Shown in pieces: positions 41,101-51,545 of a stretch of DNA of 64,000 bases. Each line of letters begins with the position of its first letter. Position 1 is the first letter of the stretch. Under the pieces are notes generated by a model. The model worked only from the letters and a program-made list of their open reading frames with translations. It ran no database searches and had not been told where the DNA came from. The DNA is from Zancudomyces culisetae (taxonomy: Eukaryota > Kickxellomycota > Harpellomycetes > Harpellales > Legeriomycetaceae): assembly GCA_001969505.1 (NCBI GenBank), contig LSSK01000093.1, positions 1 to 64,000 on the forward strand, in the 5' to 3' direction. A program made the translations under genes and the position numbers.

Positions 41101-42735
41101 AGTCAAGCAAAACAGATACTTCAAAAACTTGATGCTTACAACTGCGTCGTACTTTTTTTTATGTACTAGCTGGATAAAAGTATACTTCAAAGGTAAAGTA
41201 CTGGGGAATAAGCTGACACATATCTAGCTATTGTAACCAAATATTTACAAAGTTTGGAACACGTTGATACCTTTTTTTACTTTCTATCTCTAATTACCTC
41301 AAAAGCATATCAACTAACGAAATCTTCCAATCGACTTATAGATGAAATATGTTTGTTTAGGAAATCATAACTATTTGTTGTAGTGACACCTTTGACAAGG
41401 TTGAGGAAAGGAACATACTACTGATTCAATAAAATACCGATTTCCAACGTTTTACCAATCTCTTGGATTTCTTGTAATATATTCATTATTCTTTTTTCAA
41501 CGTGGAGGCACACTCAACAGATTATTGCAGATATACCTTAAATGGCTCCATAAGAAAAAAATTTCTAATTAAGGCGATAGAGCTGTACGTTTTCCAAAAA
41601 AAAAGTCTGGCATCATAACTTGTACTTTGTTTACAAACATGTAGTATGCTTCATAATTTGATTTTAAAATGTATGGGATGATTTGAAATGGTATGCAAGT
41701 TTAAATTTTGACACCCATCGCTGTAACAGACTTTCAGATTTATTGTGGATGGATAGTAAAGTTAAATTAATAGCTACTTCTTTTGCTAAAAAAATCCGAG
41801 GAATAAACAATGCGGCGATAAAACAAAACATTCATCACCATACTTATGATTCTTGCCGTTTTCAGTTTATTGAGTATGTTGGGTCTTTATTGGTGTATTT
41901 GTATGCAGTTTCAAAAAAGCCAACAATTTTTAAATTGTGGTATCTGCTAATGATACTTACCCAAAGTACAACAATGAAAATAGACTGTGCCTGTGTATAG
42001 GACAGGAAAGCAAAGCGTTCAAGGGATATGTTCTCGGCTCTTTATACGCCAGAGCACTCAACAAGTTATGGAACAGGCTCAAAAAGAGATGCAGAAAAAT
42101 TTTCTTACGTAAAATCACAATGACTTTGATAAACTTTTTGCTTGAACAACTTCAGTGGTTTATCATCGGTTACAATTATTATCACGAATTTAATATTACT
42201 TAGTTTGCAATAATACCAATTCAGTATTGTCTTATATAACCCGTAATTACATAAAAATTACTGAACTATGTAGAATAGGTGCAAAAAATTTTTGTTTTTT
42301 TTTCCTCCTTGTTTCTGCTTTTTTGTTTCCGTATTTGTTTCCATTTACGCCTTCGCTTTCACTTTGGTTTGTGTTTATATCTCCCACCTTTTTGATTCTC
42401 CATCATTGTAATTTAATAAGCAAAGTCTCGTAGTATTGGTAGATGAACAAATAGATGTTTATACTAATAAAAAATGTATTATAAATATAACTTTGTCCAT
42501 CCCCACCGATACCATCTATTTTAGTTCGTATCACGAATAAAGTATTTAAATTATAGTTTCTACAGCAATTTATCACTTCCTATAGCCAAAAAAAACAGGG
42601 GAAGCATAGAGCATAATTGTTATAGAAGACTAGACTCTACTGTAATTTTATTGCCAAAGGGTTCTCAGCACTGTTTAAGTGATAATACTTTCACTTTCCC
42701 TCTGAATAAAAAAAATAACTCAAGATTTATGTTTA
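41101..42735. other. Gene desert, right part, with possible cryptic exons
   Basis: 1.6 kb without an intact recognised gene. At 41846-42123 a hydrophobic stretch (MILAVFSLLSMLGLYWC) is followed by hydrophilic tail-like sequence (TPEHSTSYGTGSKRDAEKF) in another frame, with an intervening TGCTAATGA branch-like site and AG acceptors. It could be a small spliced membrane protein, but donors are weak. The overlapping ORFs 41683-42000 and 41937-42203 remain unassigned. Confidence 0.5.
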
Positions 42736-43657
42736 ATGAACGAAGAAAGCTTTAAACTCGAAATACTACAACAACCCCAAAGGGCTCGTGTAATGGGAAT
42801 AGGCGAGAGGTATCGAAGGCCGATTGAACCCCCACCAGTTGTTAAGCTGGTTGTTACAATGCCTGACGGAACCGAAAGTTTAGAGTAATATACGCCTACC
42901 ATTTTGCTATAAGCTTATTATAAACCACTTGATGTGCCGTGCCTCAGTATAATCTGTTAAGTCAGGTATGAACTCACTTCTAACGTATACCACTTTTTAC
43001 AATAGAGTTCCCGTGGTTCAAAGTGTTATCCTCCATGCATCTCTTCTCAGCAGCGACGGCCAGAATGTAATAGACACGATTTCAAAGGTGGATAGAGTAG
43101 AACTCTTCAACAGCTTTTCTAGTGGTGATGTCGCGAAAGAAGAGAGGGTTCTTTTGGGTTCTCTTTCGGCCACATGTAATATAGTTAAAGGATTAGAGGA
43201 GAGGAAAGGATGCTACTTTGTATTTCCCGATTTGCATGTCAGTGTTGAAGGCTATTATAGGTTGCTTTTTTCTCTAATGGTGATCCCAGGGTAATTTTTT
43301 TATACTTCTTTATCTGCTATTACTGAATTCAATATTATCTGTTCACTGTACATATCCTGAAAATGCGTATGAGTATGTAGATTTTTAAATCTGCGTTATT
43401 AGTAAAAAATTTGAATAATGCAGCTAAAAAAAAATTCATTAAAATCTACATTTAACCTGATAGTGCGCCTGATTCTACTAGTACAAGCTCCAGAGTAAAA
43501 GCCACAGTTGTTTCTGATGTTTTTCAAGTTTATTCGGTTACTGATTTTCCTGGTGTTGGTGGTATGTACTAATATAAATTGCTATTCGTTATATTTTTTT
43601 ACAGTAGCTTCCCCCCCCCCTCCCTCACTTTCTATTTTAAAAAAGATAAGTATTTAA
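42736..43657 (+). CDS. Velvet-domain regulator (four exons)
   Basis: Exons 42736-42884, 43006-43290, 43464-43561 and 43605-43657 join in phase to 194 residues. Exon 1 carries the velvet start 'LEILQQPQRARVMGIGERYR' then 'RPIEPPPVVKLVV'. Exon 2 carries 'SVILHASLLSSDG' and 'LLGSLSATCNIV', then 'CYFVFPDLHVSVEGYYRLLF'. Exon 3 has 'VVSDVFQVYSVTDFPGV'. Branch-like CTAAC/CTAAT sites precede acceptors of introns 1 and 3. Velvet proteins (VeA, VelB, VosA, VelC) are NF-kB-like DNA-binding regulators of fungal development and secondary metabolism. This one is little more than the domain; subgroup unassigned. Exon 4 crosses a C10 run, so the last ~17 residues are uncertain. An out-of-frame ATG at 42729 and an open upstream frame leave the start uncertain. 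Confidence 0.87.
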
Positions 43658-44355
43658 CCCAGTTCAACACAACTAAAAAATAATTAGAGTCTACTACCCT
43701 ATCAAAAACGCTCGCGCAGCAAGGTGTAAACATTCCAATAAGAAATAAAGGGAGATACAAATCGTAGGTGCGCGAAAGAAAAATCTATTTATTGACAAGC
43801 CAGATCCTAAGCAAAATTGAACATTGTTTTTTTTCCTTTTCTTTTTAATTCGTATAATAAGTCTACATGTCTTTTTTTTCTTCTCTGGGTTGTTTATGAA
43901 CTGAGATCTGAAATATTTTAAGCACATATATTTTGGAGCTGTACTTTGTAATTTCACAAATTTGATATCGGATTTTTCTCCCTTTTATAATATTATTAAA
44001 TCTGTAACATATGGAAAATAATAAAGTAGGTAAAATTACGATTTTAGACTACAATTTTTTTATTATATTTTTTGAAAAGATCACCATTGTGGGAATGTTA
44101 AAATCCGTTGAACTTGCTGTATCAATCCCACTTTGGTAACTATGTTATCTTTGTACTACAAAGATCTGTATTTTTTTTGGTGGGGGGGAGAAGGGAAGGG
44201 AAAAGAGCAAACCGATTTCCTGTATTTTTGCTAAATATCGAGCCTTGTTATTAGTGATTGAACTTGTATTGTAAAATGGTCAATATAAATATATTGATAA
44301 AATTAAAAGGCAAAATCAGAATTAAAAGTGGAAATAAAAACAAAACTAAATGACA
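43658..44355. other. Convergent 3' intergenic, velvet / ERG3
   Basis: 698 bases, AT-rich, with a G-rich run (TGGGGGGGAG) near 44182. The 87-codon minus ORF at 43694-43957 has no resemblance to a family and partly overlaps expected 3' UTR. No gene called. Confidence 0.55.
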
Positions 44356-45365
44356 TTATTGCGATTTTTTAGCATCAATAACGCTCTCAATTGCATCAAT
44401 ATCTTTAACCTGCTTCAAAATCTCTGTCTTGGATTTTCTAATAGTAGCATTATAAATCTCTTGTGTGGGGCGTCGGTGTGAGTTAAACATTCTATCAAAT
44501 AGAGTTGTGAACTGTCCATAGTTATAGTTGAAATATAAGTGGTGTATGGTGTGGTGTGCTGCGCCATTAATAACTGGGTTGTCTGAAATATAGTTTCCAT
44601 CATGAATCATAACACTCCAGACGTTTACAAACGCAAACAGACCTAGGTACAACCATTTATATATTGGGAAAATAAATGCTGCTATGTGATACGGGATCGA
44701 CTGTAGGTATCCATCAATTGGATTGAATGCATGCGAAGCAAATGGAGTACACACTAAAAAATAAAAGGGTGATTAGCGTTTGAATACCTACGACTTCCCA
44801 CACCCACCCTTGGTGTCGGGTTTGTAAATTTATAATAGTGTAAATAAAGTACGAGTATGATATGCGGCTACTTACCAATCCATTTGTGGTGCAATTTGTG
44901 GAAGGTGGCATAGAAGAGAGGATGGTGCTCTATCCTGTGTACCCAATATATACAGAAATCGGTAAAAATAATAAATCCTACACCACTTAAAACAAGGTAT
45001 GTAAGTCCGTACTGGTGAAGGTCATCATAAAGTAGAGATTTTCCGTGAATTTCCCCATAGATCCAGGGCATTGTAAGAATGGTTATTACTGGAAAGGCTT
45101 TCATTGCTGTTTGAATTTCCATTTTTACCTGGTTTTTCAGAAATTTGGGATGCTTGAAATTATCCACATCATACCTGAAGTAATACACAAAGCCCGAAGT
45201 ACCGAAATAAAACAGCATTATGTACGTATATACAAATGTGAAGATCGTGATGAGCTCTCTGTATATATTATCTCTAGGAGGAACGTCTATTCCCAGTGAT
45301 CCCGCCGCAAAGGCGAATGCTGAATCGTAAAAATAGTCGTTTGCGAACTCCAATACAATATCCAT
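44356..45365 (-). CDS. ERG3: C-5 sterol desaturase
   Basis: Two exons on the minus strand: 45365-44876 and 44753-44356, joined by a 122-base GTAAGT...TAG intron with a GCTAATC branch-like site, giving 295 residues. All three histidine clusters of the fatty-acid hydroxylase family are present: HRIEHH, HKLHHKW and '[20 protein letters not shown]' with HRRPT after it. The splice junction falls within the conserved block (HKWI / CTPFASHAF) and restores it exactly. Several hydrophobic spans lie upstream. The enzyme introduces the C5-C6 double bond of episterol in the ER during ergosterol synthesis. It is shorter at the N-terminus than the Saccharomyces enzyme (365 residues). Start ATG canonical. 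Confidence 0.95.
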
Positions 45366-47043
45366 ATTTTCTAAGTCTAATTTCGAGAGAAAACAAGCAC
45401 GTTTTGCCGCTGGATCTCAAATTTTATTTGGGATAAGTCGCTTGTTAATATGTATATATATAAATTTTTTTTAAGGAATGAATTATTTTCATCAGAGTTT
45501 TCACATGAAAATGCTTTTTGAGCCCATATTTTGAGTATACTCAATTTTATTGCTATTGGCCACTACTGAATCGCGGACTATCCAGGTGCTATTGGAGCCA
45601 TGAAAAAAGTTCGCCTATTTATTACTGAACAATGAATTTAATTCATCCTTAAATATTTATATTACGTAAAATATACTTCTGCAACCATTGGCTAAAACTT
45701 GGGTTGAACAAATGAAGAGGTTAACTCAATATTAACCGATGGCAACATTTTGTTCCAAAAGCACTGGGTTGAAAGCTTGCATCTTTGTTTTATTGCAGAT
45801 TTACCAATATTTTTCTTTCAAACAAACCATTTATTTTTTTGCATCAAAACTACAAGAATTTTCAGCAGGTAACGCTACTAAACCTTTCAAGTTGTGTGAA
45901 GAAAAGGTTAAAAAAAAAGTCAGAACACATATATAGATAGAATCTAAGCACTTTGTGGGCAGCAATCAGTTAAGTTTGTCTTACTTTGACCATTGTGAGA
46001 ATATGGCACCATTTCAGAATAAGTATAAACAACATGTACTTTATGAATCTGGTTCACAAAATTACTCTTACTATACAGTATCAGAAACACACCCCAAACT
46101 AAAAGTGAATTACTTTAGTTACTAAGCTATTTCTTTCTTTTTTTTAAAAAAAAATGTAAAAGTTGTGATAGTCAAGCATCTAAAAGCGTCACACTTTAAT
46201 TATTCCTGACTCGATAAACACGTAAGGGCGAATATACAGTTTCAGCTATATCACGTCTTTCTAAAATAAATGAAGACATCAGAACTTCTTAACTCAGATC
46301 TAGCAAAGATTCGGTCGTCTATACTAGGAAGTAAATTTTATACCCATAGCCGGTTTCTTCGCTAGTTAAATTTGTCTTCCCCTATAGACATAACGATGAA
46401 CCGAAAAGTAGCTACTACAAGTATCTAACACAGCTAGGTTTATAGAAATCCAAGCATGATCCATATTTTTCTCCATCTATAGATCCCCGCCTCATCAAAG
46501 GTATGCACATGAAATACCAGTATTCCTCTATTATTTGATATATTTTTTGCTTCTTTATAATAGGGAAGTGGCTTGTATCCAACACATTTAATATTGGTTA
46601 ATTAAAAAATCGAAAAAGCTAAATTATTTTTGTCTAAGTTTATAAAAAGGTGAGCTTAAAACAAGAGAAAGAGCGGGAAAAACCAAATATTTATCTGCGC
46701 TCTGGACGACTGCTAACCAGCATTTGTAATGCTTCACAGAAGGGAATTTTACATTTACATCTAGTTTTGTTGCGCAATAATTTATAGGAATTAGGTAAAG
46801 TCACATTTGTATCCAATGGCTAAATTAGGCTTTGTGTTCTGAATTCAGAATTTTCATCCTCAATAATTATTTAAACTCAAATTGACTTTAAAGGCTCAAA
46901 GAGTAGAGAAAATTGAAACAAAGAAAAAAACAAGCCCGGTTGAAAAAGGCTGATTTCGAGAACCACAGGCAAATACCACTATATATACACATCGATATAC
47001 GAATTTTTAAAGTGTCAAACGGATCAAGTAACGTTGTAACACA
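45366..47043. other. Divergent promoter region, ERG3 / BZZ1
   Basis: 1.7 kb. A 65-codon ORF (45739-45936 plus) starts with ATG but shows no family features. Between 46270 and 46601 four short exon-like segments (46270-46352, 46388-46437, 46483-46500, 46564-46601) can be joined in phase to a 62-residue product ending in a stop, with phrases such as SSYYKYLTQL and DPRLIKG. The introns would be only 35-63 bases, so this is only a hypothesis. Confidence 0.5.
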
Positions 47044-49781
47044 ATGTACTCTTCGAATTTACATGTAAGTATCTGGATTTTTCACATAATAAATTCAGCA
47101 GAGGCTTATTTGCAAAGCCAGCAGAATTGTGCTTTTATTTCACCTTTCCAAAGTTGATAAATCTTGAGCAAGTTGACACAAGTATTGCCTAAAAATAGCC
47201 AAACGATGCTGGTGCGATAAACTCACATGTACAAGCGGGAGTGGAACAATATAGCGAGATTAAAGACTATCTTCAGCAAAGATCGGCGATCGAGAAAGAA
47301 TATGCCAGGAAGCTCGTAGAACTAGGCAAGAAAATGGGTAAAAAAGCCTGTTCTAAAAAGCAAGGAGCAAATGAAGACCAGCGCGACGATACTAAGAAGC
47401 TTACCAGAAGGGGTACTGTTGAGAGTTCAATAATGGAGTCTATGGCTACAGAAGGGGATCTGGCGTCAAAAGAAGTTGTGTTTTCGAACGATATAATTCT
47501 TAGACTAAGTCAAAACGTCTTAAAAGTGGGACAATTTCACATGTCGTTAGCAGAAACATACGAAAACTCGATTTTTGAAGAAGCTAGAAAAAAGCAAAAC
47601 TTTTTTGAAAATATACGAAGAAAGGTACATAATTTTTTAAAAATAGAAAAAATAACCATGTATAATATAAAAAAACACCGAATTCTGCTTACAGTGTATA
47701 GAGATCTTGCAAAGACAGTATTCCGAAAGAGATAGGCTTGTATCCGAGAGAGATAAGGTAGGCACAAGAAAGCATTTATCATGGTTGCGTTTCATGGCAA
47801 GGTTAATATTCTTATTCATATCTATGTTTATACTCACATATATATAGTGCAGAGAAAAGTATCAAGCTTTGGTTGTGGAATACAGAAACTCATTGGCAAA
47901 ACGCGATCGGTTAGTGGATGAAAAATTCGAAAAGGTATTTAGTTTATACGATTCGTTTTAAAGTTTACTTGACTTTTTTATACGTAGTATTATGGGATAA
48001 AAAAACAAGAAACTAACTCCATAATGTATTTGTAGAACCAAAACAAAGTTATGGAAATTCTTGCAAAGAAAAATATGGCAAAAAACGAATACATTCTATC
48101 TAATGCAGTACTAGTTGAAGCAAATGCGTACATGAATAAGAAGGGTATTCATCAAATCATGGAGGTAAGAAAGACAGAAACGATGCCATAAAGTTTAGTT
48201 GCTGAATATATGCCTTTTATTGGGGTTGAGGATACTTTATGTATAAAAAAATAGAAGGTTGTATGTATAATTTTACCAATTCCAATATAAATAGAAATTG
48301 GAGAGTCTCGACATTACTAGAGTAACTGAAATGAAAAATTTGATGCGAAGAATAGTTGAGAGTGAGTATGATGCCATTGAAAAAGTTAAAGATATTATTT
48401 ATTCAGGAATTGGTGTTGTCCAAAAGATCGATGGTCCTTCTGAAGTAGAAAGTTTTATGAAGAGTTGTGCTGCCAGAAACCAGCCACCGGACATGGAGTA
48501 TAGGGCAATTGTTGACGAATCAAGCGGGGAAACGGTAATGTCTAAATTATGTTTGAAACGGCTCCGTTTATGTAAAAATAGGAAAAGTTTTTTTTAAAAG
48601 AAAAGTATTGAATATCATTTAACTGAAATCCTATAGACCAAAATTGAGGACGATGACGAATCTAAGATTATATTGTCAAACATAGCGTATAAGGCTCAAA
48701 GTAGACTTGTTGAAATTGATAGCGTAAAAGCGTCAAAAAACACACAGAAGGATTTAGCAAAGGCTTCGGGAAACAGTTTTGTAGAGGTAAACAGTGGCTA
48801 TAGCTATATGGGTTGCGAACATAACGAAGTATCAAATTAAATCGACTTTTAAAATTTACTATCGAAATAGTTATTCAACGACTTGGAATCAGATTTTATC
48901 ATGCTGGATATTGAAGAGGCAGGGTTAAATGCAAAAATTGAATGCATAACTCAGTCAATTGGAGGTTTGTCAACTTTTTTATTTAAAATCATGTGTAGTT
49001 AATTAGAAGAGATTTTTTTTTTGCATCAAGGGTACCCATTAGCACTGAATTTGACGTATGTTTAATCTGGTTATCTCATAAATATAGATGTCAGTACAAA
49101 AAGAATGCACAAGTTTGTAAAGACAACTTTTAGCTTACCCACAACATGTGGATATTGTGCAGAAAGCATCTGGGGCCTTTCAAGCAAGGGGGCAAAATGT
49201 GAGGACTGTAGCTATAGTTGTCACTTGAAATGTGAAATTAAAGTGCCGGCTGATTGTACAGGCCCCCCAGACCAGCCAAAGGGTAACTTCATTACTCGAG
49301 CTTTTCGTAAGTGTTACATTCCATATTCGGCGCCAATCAATCAAAAACCAAATAACGTAAATATAAAAACCTCATCTCAATAATAGGCGGAAAAAAAAGT
49401 AAAAAGGATTCAATGAGCTCAATCAATAAGAGCACAAATGACCTTTCCTCAAGCACCGATAACTTTGAAACATTAAAGAATTCAAACAGAGGTAGCGATG
49501 AAAATATTTCATTGAAAAGCGAAGCAAATAGCAACACGGAGATTTTTTCTCGACCTTTGAGCACTCAGGTCGAGAACAAGTCACAGTTCGATGACGAAGT
49601 TTCAGCATTTTCATATGCCGTTAACAGTGGTAGATCCAACGAAATTATTGAAAAAACAAGGGATGTTAGTGCGGTCGTCCTATATGACTATATTAGTCAG
49701 CAAGGGAATGATCTAACTATTTCAAAGGGTGATGTTTTACAAATAATCTCCGAGGATGGTAAGTATATCATTCTGTTTATT

Positions 49782-49820
<39 letters not shown>

Positions 49821-50223
49821 CTATTTACACACACCTCAACTGGACATATTTGAGCTTGTGTGTTGGCTATTTCTGAATGTCGCTTCGTTTTTTGGTGTAA
49901 ATAGGATTGAGGTTATTCTTACAAATACTAACACCAATTTATATTTACATGTAACAGATGGAAGTGGATGGTTAAAAGCTCGAGCATCCAATGGAAGAGT
50001 TGGAGTGGTTCCAGCTAACTATGTTGACATAAACGCTGAGGATAACCCTACGCACGAAAGGTTTTTCACTGCACTGTACGATTTTACGGGTCGCAATGAT
50101 AACGAGATATCCTTTGAAAAGGGTGATAGAATCCAGTTTACAGGTGAATGTGCTGATGACAGCTGGTTCTATGGTATCCTAAGAGGACAAGCAGGCATTT
50201 TCCCGAAAAGCTATGTCGAGTAG
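47044..50223 (+). CDS. BZZ1: Bzz1/syndapin-like F-BAR, C1, double-SH3 protein
   Basis: Eleven exons: 47044-47064, 47199-47624, 47695-47757, 47848-47934, 48036-48164, 48295-48534, 48637-48786, 48871-48964, 49088-49306, 49387-49758, 49958-50223. All phases agree, giving 688 residues. The F-BAR domain (about 1-290) includes 'INSHVQAGVEQYSEIKDYLQ' and 'QRQYSERDRLVSERDK'. A C1-type zinc domain follows at about 410-457 (HKF...TTCGYCAESIWGLSSKGAKC...C). Two SH3 domains lie at about 571-625 (VVLYDYISQQGNDLTISKGD ... GVVPANYVDI) and 634-688 (ALYDFTGRNDNEISFEKGDR). The family binds membranes and activates WASP-driven Arp2/3 actin assembly at endocytic sites. This is the most intron-rich gene here. Intron 10 splits the first SH3 and holds a CA/TA microsatellite. 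Confidence 0.92.
49782..49821. repeat. Dinucleotide (AC)n-(TA)n in BZZ1 intron 10
   Basis: About eight AC units followed by about twelve TA units, lying wholly inside the intron between 49759 and 49957. Confidence 0.9.
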
Positions 50224-50692
50224 CCAAACTTAGATTTTATTTGTTTTTATTGGAACGGGGAGGATATTAAGGATAATCCACTTGAGTTTTCCAGTGCTAG
50301 TTAGCGTTTTTTTTTTTCAAAGAAAATAGAAAACCAGTGATAGATTGAGACAAGATAACTAGAGTACGAATCATTTTAATGGTTTAAAAAAGTCATATAA
50401 AAATTGTGTATTGTGGAAACATTGCGTTTACTAAGTTCGGAATTGATTAATCTTATCAATGTTCGGTGGCTGAAATGGCTGATATTTTAGGGTGGCCATA
50501 AGAATTGTGCAACACATGTGTGGCAGCTTGGTCTTTTCTGAAAATGCCTGCTGGAGAGGATCGTGTACTATCAGTCGTCTCCTTCCCCCTCACACCTTCC
50601 CTCTCTTCTTCCCCGTTTTACGCGCTTTGATGCGATGTATATAATGTATTGTGAGATAAATTACATCTGTGACGTAAGAAAAAACAAATAAA
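50224..50692. other. Convergent 3' intergenic, BZZ1 / VPS68
   Basis: 469 bases. Contains a C/T-rich stretch near 50580-50620. No gene seen. Confidence 0.6.
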
Positions 50693-51545
50693 TTATTGTA
50701 AAACAAAGTTAAACTCAGTGCTGTTATCGGCTCGGTTGAATAGCCATAGTGTAAAAGTGCTACAAGTATAGATTTATATATAGACTTAAGTTAGAAGAAA
50801 TCCTACGATTTTTGACTTGGAAAAGACTAGAACATTTTTGAATAGAAATCTAGGGATAATACGATGAACTAACCTCAAGCTGATTAGTAACGTTTGAGCT
50901 ACGCTTGTTACTCCCGCATATATGCTCGAATTTTGGCCTTCAGCCGAATTCAGATATTTAATCACGAGTATCGCGAATGAACCAGAAACACCACCGGCAA
51001 TCAAAGCGATTCCAACAAATAAAAATAACTTTGCTCTGTTTGCCAACCCCGAGCTGCCATACTCGTAGCTGTCATCTGTAAGTATACTTAAATCCAATGA
51101 GTTGGTTCTATTGCGTACAACCGTATGAGAGTTAGTGGATAACGTATAGAAAAAAAATAAGGGTTATGGCTCTGAGCTCATCAACAAAATGCGATTTTGA
51201 GTCCTTACATCAACATTCCTAAAGTACACAAGAGTCCGGGTATCCAATCTTCAAGCCCGATTTTGATAGGATTTTCAAGCTTACTGTTTACCATTATTCC
51301 ATCTATAAACAGCCACCAACCTATGGTAAACTTTTTAATATATACATATTTAGTTATGCTCACAATTTATTTAGCATTTGCAATTTTAACTCTTGTCATT
51401 TAAATAAAAGTAGTAGATTGGTACTCAATAATAATAGACTTACTAAAGCGCCTGAAAAATAAGAAGCAGCACCGGATAGTCTTTCCTTTATACCGTTGGG
51501 GAGAGAGAAGAACCTAGTGTTCCATACAAACACGCTTCCTGACAT
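50693..51545 (-). CDS. VPS68: Vps68-family vacuolar sorting membrane protein
   Basis: Four exons on the minus strand: 51545-51444, 51330-51209, 51107-50874 and 50759-50693, joined in phase to 174 residues (yeast Vps68 has 184). Exon 1 encodes MSGSVFVWNTRFFSLPNG... GAASYFSGAL. Exon 2 encodes 'FTIGWWLFIDGIM' and 'EDWIPGLLCTLGML'. Exon 3 encodes 'LANRAKLFLFVGIALIAGGV' and 'SFAILVIKYL'. Exon 4 finishes the last span and tail. This is the four-span TMEM50/Vps68 layout with the conserved W-IP and AGG-SG motifs. In yeast it forms a complex with Vps55 and acts with ESCRT in late-endosome to vacuole transport. The intron before exon 4 has a TTCTAAC branch site. Splicing was assembled by eye but restores the family pattern throughout. 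Confidence 0.87.

Noticed and set aside
45739-45936. 65-codon ATG ORF between ERG3 and BZZ1
   Set aside because: No motif, ordinary for AT-rich intergenic sequence, no supporting context.
47637-47837. Minus-strand ORFs opposite BZZ1 introns
   Set aside because: They cover introns and exons of the well-supported plus-strand F-BAR gene and have no domain.
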